Below are positions 21,501 to 33,500 of a DNA stretch of 64,000 bases, in pieces. The stretch spans positions 7,566,501-7,630,500 of the forward strand of contig NC_087112.1 in the NCBI RefSeq assembly GCF_963855985.1, given 5' to 3'. The notes under the pieces were generated by a model, which worked only from the letters and a program-made list of their open reading frames with translations, did no database searches and was not told where the DNA came from. The first letter of the stretch is position 1; every line of letters begins with the position of its first letter. The DNA is from Ostrinia nubilalis. Taxonomy: Eukaryota > Arthropoda > Insecta > Lepidoptera > Crambidae. The position numbers and the translations under genes were made by a program.

Positions 21501-24500
21501 AGATTTCACAAGATTAACAGACATTATGGCTGCAAATAGAGCTTACTTTAGAACGTAGTGATATGAAAGTAGAGTAGTAACTGCAATTATAGTATGTGAC
21601 GTAAAATACGACTTTTTAAATTTAAAAGTCCACTATTGCATGCCGTGGCAACCTGTAAATCCTTTAATTAAGTCAGCACTTAGATTAAGTTCAAACACCT
21701 TGTAAATATTGTTTTAGTGCATGTCTTGTTGGTTGTCCTATGAAATAAATAAAAGAGTGAATAAAAGATATGAAATAAAGGCTGACAATAGTGACTGAGT
21801 GTTGAGACAACCCATTTGTCGTCCCGAAGCAGTGGTAGGCTTAAAATAAACTGGGGCATGTAAAAGAGTTTTATAAAAAGCCTACTTGCAAAATAGACGA
21901 ATTCTTATTTGACTTTCATAATAGGTATCCGCCTGTTCGGACTACTCTAAGCAATGCGGGCAGTGGTCCGAGAAGATGGAAGCGGCCACCTTGGACGGCA
22001 TTCCGGGAAAGCCCAGCAACGTCACCGTGGACTGCACCGGCGGCTTCATGAAGCTGGCCTGGGAGCCGCCGAGGAAGCCCAACGCTGAGATCAAGGGGTA
22101 CTCGGTGAGTGTAATAGATATAGTGTCTCTTGTGTCCATCAGAAAGCTGCTGGATGCGGGCAGCACAAGCGATCGTTGTGTGTCCATCAAAGCCATCAAA
22201 AGACACCTCAATGCGGGCAGGATCCAGTCGTGGAAATCTTTGGAGAAGCCATTGTTCATCAGTGGACGTCCTTTGGTTGAAACGGCAAATATCAAGGGGT
22301 ACTCGGTGAGTGTATAGAATAAGACAGCAGCTTGGGAGCAGGGCCGTCTTTAATTTACTAGGGGCCCTGGGCACTTAAGGATAAATAGAGGCTCTTCTCA
22401 TTTGGAAAAAGGTATTTTTTGAGAGCAAAAGGGGCCCCTGGGACGCGGGCCCTGGGTACGTTGTCTTGGTCTTTTGGATCAAGGCTATCATCATGCATCC
22501 TTTGGTTGAAACGGCAGTGGTCCGAGAAGATGGAAGCGGCCAACCTGGACGGCATCCCAGGGAAGCCCAGCAACGTCACCGTGGACTGCACCGGCGGCTT
22601 CATGAAGCCGACTTGTGAGTCGCCGAGGAAGCCCAACGCTGAGATCAAGGGGTACTCGGTGAGTTTGATAGATATAGTGTCTTGGTTTTTCTGTGTCCAT
22701 TAAGATCACCAGACCGATGACCTCATAATGGTAGCAGGAAGACGCTGGATGCAGGCCGCTACCAACCGCAACCGGCCTTTGTGGAAATCATTGGGGGAGG
22801 CCTGTGTTCAGCAGTGGACGTCCTATGGCTGAAGTGATGGTGATGATGAAGGCCACCAGAAAGCACCTGGATGTGGGCAGCAGAAGCGGTCGTTGTGGAA
22901 ATCCTTGGGGAGGCCATTGTCTATCAGTGGGCGTCCTCTGGTGGAAACTACAAATATTATGCTACATGGTAAAACACGGAAATCGAGGGATACTCGGTGT
23001 GTGTATTGAATAAGCAGCAGCTTGAGAGTAGGGCCGTGTTTAATTTACTAGGGGCCCTGGGCACTTAAGGATCAAGGTCCCGACTCTTCTCATTTGGAAA
23101 AAGGTATTTTTTGAAAACAGACAAAGGCCCTGGGCATATGTCTAGAGTGCCCAGTTGGAAAGAGGAGCTTGCTCGTCATCCGAGAAACACGGGTTCGAAC
23201 CCTACTGACGCTCGACTATTGTAGTGAGCTCACTCGTGACACAAGCATATTTAGCTTAATACGAGGGGCTAACGGGATTATTAGTAACTTCTGAGCTGCA
23301 TTAACTATTTTAGTTATTCTTTTCAGATTGAGTTGACGGGCAACGCCACGTACAGAGACCGATTCGGAACTGTGAAGGAAGACATGTGGGGTCCCCTCGC
23401 TAGATTCATGGCCAACGACTCCAGAACTGCTAGGTACGTCCCATAATAAGTAACCCATAAAGTCTTCTCCTAAATCTACTATAGTTCTAGCGTTTAACTC
23501 AGTCCTGCACCTGTAACTGAGGTATGGGAGCGCCACCATGGGAGGGGCGACATTAATAGCATGACGTGACAAAGCACACTAATCTGAAAGAAATCGTCTT
23601 GTTGACGTTTGACGTCTCAAAAAACACACTCCCATGCCGTTGCCATACTTCAATCACTGAGTTAAGCACTCGACCTGTATTATTATTTCTCTCTATTATA
23701 CTTCAACTAGCGGCCGCCCGCGACTTCGTAGGCGTGGATCCCGTTTTACCCCCTTCATCTATCTGACGCGGTTTAGATTTTTTCATACAAAATGTTTTTT
23801 CCCGCTAACTCCCGTTCCCGTGGGAATTTTGCAATATCCTGTTGTAACTAAGCTTTAAGTTTACAAAGGTACCTGCATGCCAAATTTCAAGCGTCTATCT
23901 TACGCGGTTTAGATTTTTTCATACAAATGTTTTTTCCCGCTAACTCCCGTTCCCGTGGGAATTTCGGGAATTCCTTTCTTAGTGCACCTCTACGGTACCT
24001 AAGCTATGTCCCTTCCAAATTTCAAGTGCCTACGTTTAGCCGTTTAGGCTGTGCGTTGATCTGTCAGTCAGTCAGTTTCTCCTTTTATATATTTATATAG
24101 AAGAAGATGATATTTTGACATTCATGACATTTATCTAGGTTCGACGACCTGCAACCGAACAGCAACTACACCGTTCGCCTCAGCGCCATGACGCGCACGC
24201 GGCGCCGCGGCGACGAGGAGACGCGCCACTGCAGCACGCCCCCCGCCCCGCCGCACTCGCCGCCCCGCCCGCGGTGGCGCAAGGTGAGAGTCATCTCCAC
24301 GCAGCAGCCGCACCGCCCGCCTGGCGCCATGACGCGCACGCGGCGCCTGGCGCAAGGTGAGAGTCATCTCGACGCAGCAGCCGCACCGCCCGCCTGGCGC
24401 CATGACGCGCACGCGGCGCCGCGGCGACGAGGAGACGCGCCACTGCAGCACGCCCCCCGCCCCGCCGCACTCGCCGCCCCGCCCGCGGTGGCGCAAGGTG

Positions 24501-27500
24501 AGAGTCATCTCGACGCAGCAGCCGCACCGCCCGCCTGGCGCCATGACGCGCACGCGGCGCCGCGGCGACGAGGAGACGCGCCACTGCAGCACGCCCCCCG
24601 CCCCGCCGCACTCGCCGCCCCGCCCGCGGTGGCGCAAGGTGAGAGTCATCTCCACGCAGCAGCCGCACCGCCCGCCTGGCGCCATGACGCGCACGCGGCG
24701 CCTGGCGCAAGGTGAGAGTCATCTCGACGCAGCAGCCGCACCGCCCGCCTGGCGCCATGACGCGCACGCGGCGCCTGGCGCAAGGTGAGAGTCATCTCGA
24801 CGCAGCAGCCGCACCGCCCGCCTGGCGCCATGACGCGCACGCGGCGCCTGGCGCAAGGTGAGAGTCATCTCGACGCAGCAGCCGCACCGCCCGCCTGGCG
24901 CCATGACGCGCACGCGGCGCCTGGCGCAAGGTGAGAGTCATCTCGACGCAGCAGCCGCACCGCCCGCCTGGCGCCATGACGCGCACGCGGCGCCGCGGCC
25001 GCGCTGGCGCAAGGTGAGAGTCATCTCCTTTGCCCGAAGCGAGGTTACGTATTTCCCGCACTGCCTTACCCATTTCCCATACTTAGAGCCTGTGACACCA
25101 GCGCTAGCGCAAAGTAAACCACTTAACGCGCTGCACTCGCCATTCAAGGAAAGGGACATCTCCTTTGCCCGAGGCGAAGTAACACCCGCGCCAGCTAAGC
25201 TGGCTTACGACCTAGATGGCTAACTTACCTCACCTCACCTTACGGTAAGCCTTCCTCCCATTCCCCATACTCAAGGGCCTGTGACACTAACACTAGCACA
25301 AGGTACTTAAACCACTCGACGCGCCGCACCCTCGCTCATCATCATCATCATCATTTCAGCCATAGGACGTCCACTGCTGAACATAGGCCTCCCCTAATGC
25401 TTTCCACGTTGATCGATTGGTAGCGGCCTGCGTCCAGTGCCTCCCTGCTACCTTTACGATGTCGTCGGTCCACCTTGTAGGTGGACGTCCCACGCTGCGT
25501 TTTCCGGTACGCGGCCTCCATTCCCTCGCTCAATGCAAGGTAAACCCTACACGTCTCCTTCGCCCAGGGCCGCGCTTCCCATACTCAAGGGCCTATGACA
25601 CCAAGCGCGAGGTAAACCAATCAACGCGCCGCCCGCTCATTTCAAAGTAAACCCCGCCCTAACTCGCCTCCGTGCCGTCCCTATGCTGCTGGCTCAGGTT
25701 AACCCTACCCATCTCCCTCCTCAAAGACCCCGTAAGGCCTCAGCCTCGAACTTAGCGGGCAGCGGGGCGGCGGCGGCGGCGGGGCGGGAGCGGCAGGATC
25801 TTATGCGTAAAATCAAATAGACCGGTTCTCGAAAACAGCGGCGCGGCAGCGGCGCCGGAGCGAGCAACGAGCGGGCAGCGGCGAGGGAGCGGGCAACGAG
25901 CGGGCAGCGCACTCCTTCTTATGCCCACAATAAATCGAGCGTAAGGAATAAATTTGAATCGAAATAAAATTGTCGCCGTTGTTCAGACATTTCGTTCGCG
26001 AATAAAAACAAATATCTCGACAACACAACCCCGAACACAACACTTCGCCGCTAAAGCGCCGCGCGAGCTGCCCGCTGGTTTCGAGAACGGGTCTGCGTTG
26101 CCCGCGCCGCCGCCGCCGCCGCCCTGCTGCCCGCTAAGTTCGAGGCTGAGGCCTAAGGCCCGCGCTGGTGCTAAGTAAGCCACGCCGTATTACGCTGGTC
26201 CGCCTCTGCCCCAAAAACTTCGCTTTACGTGCCGTTCCCGTCTGCAATAAAGCAAAGTAGCCCCGTACTTGTTCTCCCACAAAACTAGCCCATATCCGCC
26301 TTGGCTCTAGATGCTATGCTGGCGCAAGGTGCGGTCCTTGACGCGGCTCACTTTCCTCTTGAAAATACGTATCGCCCCATTGTAACACGTAACAATAACC
26401 ATGTTTTCGTTTTCTAGATTTTGGAGGAGGACAAATTCATGTTCAAGATGTACCTGCCCAGAATAACTGAGCGCAATGGCCCTATTTGCTGCTACAGGTA
26501 TGTCCAGGAGATTGTATAAATAAAGTATTTCTAGTACTCTTGTTCGCTAACATATTCGTAGGCGTCAAGCCAGAGGGTCGCAAAGAACACTTCTTTCAAG
26601 CACCAGCCCTTACCTTCCCTCTATTCCACCAGTGAAGTGGTGGTAGGGTAAGTTAAACTGATTTAGACACTAGCTTGACGCCCGAGATATGCTACTAATT
26701 AGTTACTTTACTTTGTTAATAGTTTTTTTGCTCATCAATATAATTATTGTTATAACGATACGCTCTTGGAAGCCTTGTGGATTTACGCCCGTATTCACAA
26801 ACTACTATGAGTGCGCGTAGACGCACAGGGTGACACACGAACCAATCACAGAGCTCTTCTTCTCTCGATCTTAGATTTTCTGCTTCACTTAAGCAAGCAT
26901 CGTTTGTGAATACGGGCATTAACATCATAGGAGAGTACGCCGTGCGTGTTTTGTTTTCGATGCACACTCGCGGAGATGAACAGGCCTGTTAATATTTGTT
27001 TGTTCCAATGATTCCCAGGGTGCACATGGTCCGAATGCTGCCCAACACGGACTGGAAGAACCTGCCTTCGCCGCGGGACATCAGCATCATCGACTACGAG
27101 GAAGCGCACGCTGTTCAACCGGTGCTAGGCGCCTACATCACTGATGTCTTCTCCAAGTATGCTTCTTTTTTACCTACACAGCGTCAGCCCAAAACTCCAC
27201 CACAAGAGTGGCGTTGTCAGTATAGTTCCAAAATACTGATCTGTCCTATCCATGACATTGACAGTGGGGCGCCACCGTCTATACCAGATCGCTAGTTCCG
27301 ATTTTTGCCATGTTGGAAACCATATAGTTGAACGATGGTAGCGCCCCCCTGTCATTGAGTTTGGTGGGACAGTTCAGCGTGAGTCATCTATAGCCTTCAT
27401 TAAATCTTCCTTAATTACATTTAAACTTGCCGTTTATGTCATAAAGGTATGAATTAGACATGGGGCGGGTACCCGGCTTGGATCCGGTACCCGGCAGATC

Positions 27501-30500
27501 CGGCACTTTTTGGTGGATCCGGCCGGATACCGGATAATTGCCGGGTAATTGAAAAAAAATAGTACTATAATAATTGGAGCACAAATGGTAATCTTATAAA
27601 TAAGTAATAAAAGGCTGTAATGGACAATTTTTTTACGAAATAACGATATTTTTAGTAGGTACTGATATTTAAATATTGGTAAATTATGATGCAAAAACGC
27701 CAACTTTTCAGCCCGATCAGCATTGAAGCGGCTTCGTTTTTTTTTCTTTTTAGTTGCGCCCGAGCAGGCAAGCGAGACGCACGTCACACGACCTGTAAGC
27801 GCTGCCGGATACCCGGCAAAAATTGTGCAGGGTCTGGGTACCCGCCTGACGGGTACCCGGCAAAACCACTACCCGCCCCATGTCTAGTATGAATGCGCTT
27901 TTATAGTCGAACGATTTTGAAACGTCAAATGGCAAAGATCGGAAACAGTAACCGGCATTGATGACAGCGCCCTCCTGCAAATGACATTTCAGTTGCGAAA
28001 ATCGGAACCAGCGATCCGGTATTGACGGTGGCGCCCCCTGTCAACCAAACGGATGGGACATTTCAGTGTAGGACATCTATAAAAAAATTGTTGTCAATTA
28101 TGATTCTAAATGTTATATGATATGAGTAAAAAACACCGAGAAAAGGAAAATAAAACTATAAAAGCAAGTAAAACTTTAATTCAGCCATAAACCAAGTTTG
28201 GTATAATGATGGCTTAAACCAGCGTATTTTTTGTTCTATTTATCCTTGTGGTTTCTTTAAATTGCGCTCACTAGTTGGCGCTACTAGCTTGTGATAGGAA
28301 CTTATTCGACAGTGGCGCCACTGTCTTAACCACTAGCAAGTGACAGGGCCTTACTCGCCAGTGCAGCCAACTGATGAGCACAATTAAGAAATTTGAAATT
28401 GTACCCCCTCATTGAAATTGTACCCACGAAGATGACGTTTTAATATTATTTTTCAAATGTCTAATTTTTCTGTCATTAACGCTTATTTTAAAACATCATT
28501 CACCAACAGTTCCTAATTATTTCCAGCGACAAATTCCCCTCGGATTCCGAACTAATAATGGGCGACAGAAAAAGCCTATTCGACGAGAAGGAACCAGTTT
28601 TCGCCAAAGACGCCTGCCGACGGTGCCTGTTGAAACCTCGGCGGCTGCCTCCAGACTTGCCTGTCCCTCCCACCACCACAACTACCACCACCACTTCTAT
28701 GCCGACTACTACTGAAGATGATTTACTGGATGATACCACCGAGGACGTGTTGGAAGTCGAAGAAAACGTTAATAAGGTCCGGAGGTCTTTGGGAAGGTAT
28801 GGTTCATTATATACTCAACATCAAATAAACCGCACCTCCCGCGACAAGCACTTATCAAACGTATGCATCCCCACTTCCCACCAACATTGGTACCATTTGA
28901 AAGCCTAGTTCTAAACTTCATTTCATTAAAGGAAAGGTTTTTACCCCAAAAATGTGTCTTTACAAGGATCCAGAGTCACTTCTTCAAAAAATAGGTGGTT
29001 ACGCTATAGCCATTTTTTATGACTATAAAACTGTTAAGTTGGGATTAATCGCTGTACATCTGTTAAAGAGGACACGTGAGATCTTTATTTGGTTTTATAA
29101 CCATAAAAATTGGTCTAATTGATCCCAGAGGTGAGCCCAAAGTGAGGTCTATTTTCAAGTCACATTTATGGTATATGTTAATCATTTATTTAGAAATGAC
29201 ATGTATTTTTCTTTAAGGATATTTATTGGGCTTTCAAATAACACCAATATTGTTGGGGTACCATGATTGTGTCAGAAGAAAATCTTTAAAGTTCGCGTCG
29301 CGGAAGGTGCGGTTTATTTGATGTTGAATGTAGTTTATCTTTAGTGCTTCGTTTCAGCCAAATGACGTCCACTGCTGGACAAAGGCCTCCTCCAAGGTTT
29401 TCCACAATGTACGGTCCTGCGCTGCCCGCATCCAGGCTCTTCCGCGACCTTTACCAGATCGTCGGTCCACCTAGTAGGAGGCCTGCCCACGCTACGTCTT
29501 CCAGCCCGTGGTCGCCACTCGAGAACTTTTCTGCCCCAACGGCCATCGTCTCTACGAGCTATGTGCCCCGCCCACTGCCACTTGATTTTAGCTTTAGTGC
29601 TTACTAGCTAAAATCCCAGGGTATAAAATATTACTGTTATTATAGCTTGACCACAAAATCTATACCGCTTTTGTATTTGGTCCGCAGCGAAATGCGGATT
29701 GCGAAAGTTATAAATTGTCTGTCCACAAAGATCAACTGTAACATCAAACGAACGTATACTAAAAACTCCAAATCGATTTGGTGCGGTTTTTTTTAAATAA
29801 ATAACCCCTTCGTTCCTTAAAGCGATCGAGAAATTAATTTGACAAGAAATATGACTTTTTCAGTATTAATTCGTTTGAAGCAAACTTTAAATTCATCATT
29901 GACATTGGACATCAGCATGAAGATTTATTTACTCGTTCGAGCTCTACTCTTTGTTAAGCAAATATTAAAGGAACATCCACCTTATTTCCAGCGATTACAA
30001 CAACAACCCAATGATGAGGGATAAAAACGAAGATGACAAGCCTGACATGAAGCTGAGACCCAACGATGGACCTTTGGACTCCACCTCCAACTACACTATG
30101 TTTGTGGAGTGCATCAGTAAGTATTCATTATTGTCTCTAATTTCAATCTTTGTCTCCGTATTCTCTGAACTGTCATCTATGCCAGTCTTTCCCAAAGTGG
30201 GCGATAAAGCCCCCTTGTGGGCGCTGCAGGCTTAAAGGGGGAGGCGGTAAGAGACCCAGAAAAAAAATCGGGACGTTGTATAGAGGCTTGGGAGGCGTCA
30301 TCTACTAGGAGGACTCTTAGACACCGACTGAGTTCGACTCTTGACTACAAAAATGGGGGGCGCTAAAAAATAATTTATTATCAAAGTGGGCAGTAGACTA
30401 AATAAGTTTGGGAACCACTGATTCTATGCCCATAAATTGTGTATTTCAACATTTCGAACAATGCGGGCTCAACAGTTGGCGCCACTGGCGAGTAATGTCC

Positions 30501-33500
30501 TGTCACTCGCAGAGGCGCCAAATGGTGACCACAACTATAATATTCGAAGTTATTAGTATTTTCACTCACCAGTTTGCATCTTTATCAAGTCTAAAGCCCG
30601 GTCTGCGAGCACGTAGAATTTTGTCCAATGACCCCAAGCTACCCATCCTTATCGCTCGCGCGTAATTATATTGCTGTCGCGACTGTGCGACGGGCGGCCG
30701 CAGTGAGTGTGCGAAAGCGACAGCAACATAATTACGCGCGAGCGATAAGGATGGGTAGCTTGGGGTCATTGGACAAAATTCTACGTGCTCGCAGACCAGA
30801 CTATAGTCAGACCTTACTCGCCATTTGCACCTAATAAACAAAAGACGGTAACCCATTGATCTGGTGATCAAAAATATTTCTGTATACGCTGTGAAATGCA
30901 ATAAATAATTGAGTATCTTGTACGTCAACAGCTGAGCTGATCGACGTGGCGCCGATATACAGCGAGTATGTGAACGCGCTTACGCCGGCGCCAACACCGC
31001 CGGTTGCCGTCGCCTCCACACCTCTTGAAGTTGCTTTGCAGGTAAATAGTACTTTATACCTGGTTATAGAATAGAATATTGTTTATTTGGCACTATACAC
31101 AATACAAGATATAGGCACAATACAAGATAAAACATACATAAAAGAACAAAAAAGAAGGCTTATCCCAATTAAAATAAAATAGATTTTAAGTGCCCTGTGC
31201 CAAAAAGGTCCCTGGCTCAGCATTAGTCGTGACAAAGGTGCCACGACTCTTATTTTCAGCAAGGACCTTTGGGGCACTAGGGTCGCCGTAAAATAAAAAA
31301 AAACACACACACACACACACACACAGATTATACCTAGGTACCACATTATAGACTTCGATATGGAAAAAGTATGATTAAAACCGACTCAAACCTTGACTAA
31401 ACTGCTTTAGTAAGTCGTATAGATACTCAAAAGTTAAAAGGTTAATTCCAATGACCAGCAGTTTCTAGATGTAAAATTTCTGTTCGACTAATTCCTTTCA
31501 AACGGCTATTATATGGCTCGAGGGACTATTCCCAACTTGTGTTCCCACCGCTGCAACTCCTGTGTAGCCAAGATCTACAGATTGACCACCAATAAAAACC
31601 CAACCATTGAAGGATAAGTTTGTCGCGAGGGAAAGTTAAACTGTCATTGAACCCGCAACGTTCGCAAATTATGGGGCACACTGAAAACCAGCGTCGTGGC
31701 CTTCCCCACTGTGGGCCACGGCATACGAGTATGCTGAGAGGAGTCCCATTGCGATGGGCATCGCTGTTGCGACAGGGTAGCACTGCTCAGTTCACTTTTT
31801 ATTTCCTTGTAATATTTGTGTTATTTCTGTCTTTTCCGTATACCTTCTTTGTCATTAAGGCTTGGTATTTCTGCTAAAGTAGGTATTTCACGCTGTCAAA
31901 ATCTGCGCGCGCAATACTTCGCCGAAGACAGCGCGCCAAAGAGCTCTCCCAGCTACACAGTATAAAAATACCAGTTGGTTAGGTTAGGTTGACTTCCTTC
32001 CATTCAAGCGTCACACTCACAACACTTTCTAATACAAATCATATCCAAGTGATACAAATTAAAACACCTTTCAGAATTTTTGGGAATATATTTTAGAATC
32101 GAATAAATATAAAATAGCCAAAGTAAACACGGTTCAAAGAGGCGTGGCATCACCCGACCTTCCGGAAGTTCAAAAGAATTTCAAGATTACGTCACCCGAC
32201 CTATCGGTAGGTCATTTAATGATCAGTTCATCAGAAAAACATTTTATGATCACTTACTCGTAGTAGCGATTATTTAGAGCTTGGATAATAAATTATAGTT
32301 GTTGCAATTCACGAAACTTTGCATGTGGTTAATTACATTAATCAGTACACGCATCAATTTTGTTCAGTCTTTTTGTTTATTAATAAATAAAAATATCATA
32401 CTAAAATTGCATACATATTTGTTTGTATTGGTCTGGGTGTTTTCTTTCCATAATTTATGTACAACGTATTACGGGGCTCTGTATCGAAAATCACTATGAG
32501 CATCACACGCGGTTACCTGGCGCAGGCACTCGCTCTGAGCACTCATGGGAGTTTATGCAGAGGTTGCTAGAGTTTGACTTTGAGCTTTGTTTATAGTCAT
32601 TACGAAGCAGATTTTGATGGGAAACTGCACTGTCTTGAATTCGAAAGGGTAATTTGACGGTGTTAGGGGAATTCTAGGAATAAATGCAGAGCCTCCTCAT
32701 TGAGATTGGACATTTCAATTTGAGATTTCACTTGACATTGATTGCAAACTGACATGGAGTTTTCAAACACTTGTAAAAATAAAAAGTAATTAAATCAAAA
32801 GCAGTAAGTATCTAGTATTGATATCAACTTCGACGCAAATGACTCCCAAAATATCTTTCTACCCCTTTCACACGTTTGTCATGAATTATAATATTAAGGA
32901 ATTGTTAAGCAAAATTTCAAGTAGATTGAACCAAAGAATCACTGTCCCATACAATCTTTGCCCCCTTTTTTCACCCACTTCATTTCATGACCCCATTTCG
33001 GAAAATCGGATGCCTACGTCATACAAAGAACACACCTTCCAACTTTCAGGTCTCTACGATATCCGTCAGTCATTTAGGACAAAGCATTTTTACTAGTTGT
33101 CCAATACTCTAACGTTCCAGGTATGTCATTGACAGGAGGGCGTTACTATCTTAATGGGTTATTTATTAGTCCCAACCTTATGCCACTTGACATTTCAGAA
33201 TCGTTTGACTTTAGATACCTAAGCGATTTGATATTCAGAGTCTTTTCATGAAATCAAGTTCTAAAATAACTTGAGGTGTTGTACCCGATCAAGCTTTTCA
33301 TTGCAGGACAGTTAAATAGTTTTATTATTAGTTTCTTCTTTAAGTCTTGATTTGTCAGAGTAGGTAAAGGCTCCATGAGAGCAAAATTTAGCTTTATAAG
33401 TTTTTAATTTTTTTCTTGAAATATTTGACGCCTTGTCTAGGTCTAATCTCTCGCTAATATAGGTCCACACAAATAAAGAATGTTTGACTTAGACTTTAAT

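Larger units (their letters stand above)
22325..23120. repeat. Paired direct repeats in intron 7 (GGGCCCTGGGCAC segment)
   Basis: The segment at about 22325-22437 (AGCAGCTTGGGAGCAGGGCC to GGAAAAAGGTATTTTTTGA) recurs at about 23013-23120. Each copy is preceded by a short exon 7 tail plus donor-like sequence (22291-22306 and about 22983-22998). This indicates duplication of a block starting at the exon 7 end. Confidence 0.7.

Noticed and set aside
21925..22104. A second phosphatase gene or tandem gene copy suggested by the repeated FN3 sequence
   Set aside because: The copy at 22515-22658 lacks the exon start and no other duplicated exons follow, so it is a local partial duplication.
24131..25073. 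Overlapping GC-rich frames of 64-187 residues on both strands
   Set aside because: Open only because the minisatellite is GC-rich and repetitive. No independent start, splice or domain evidence beyond exon 9.
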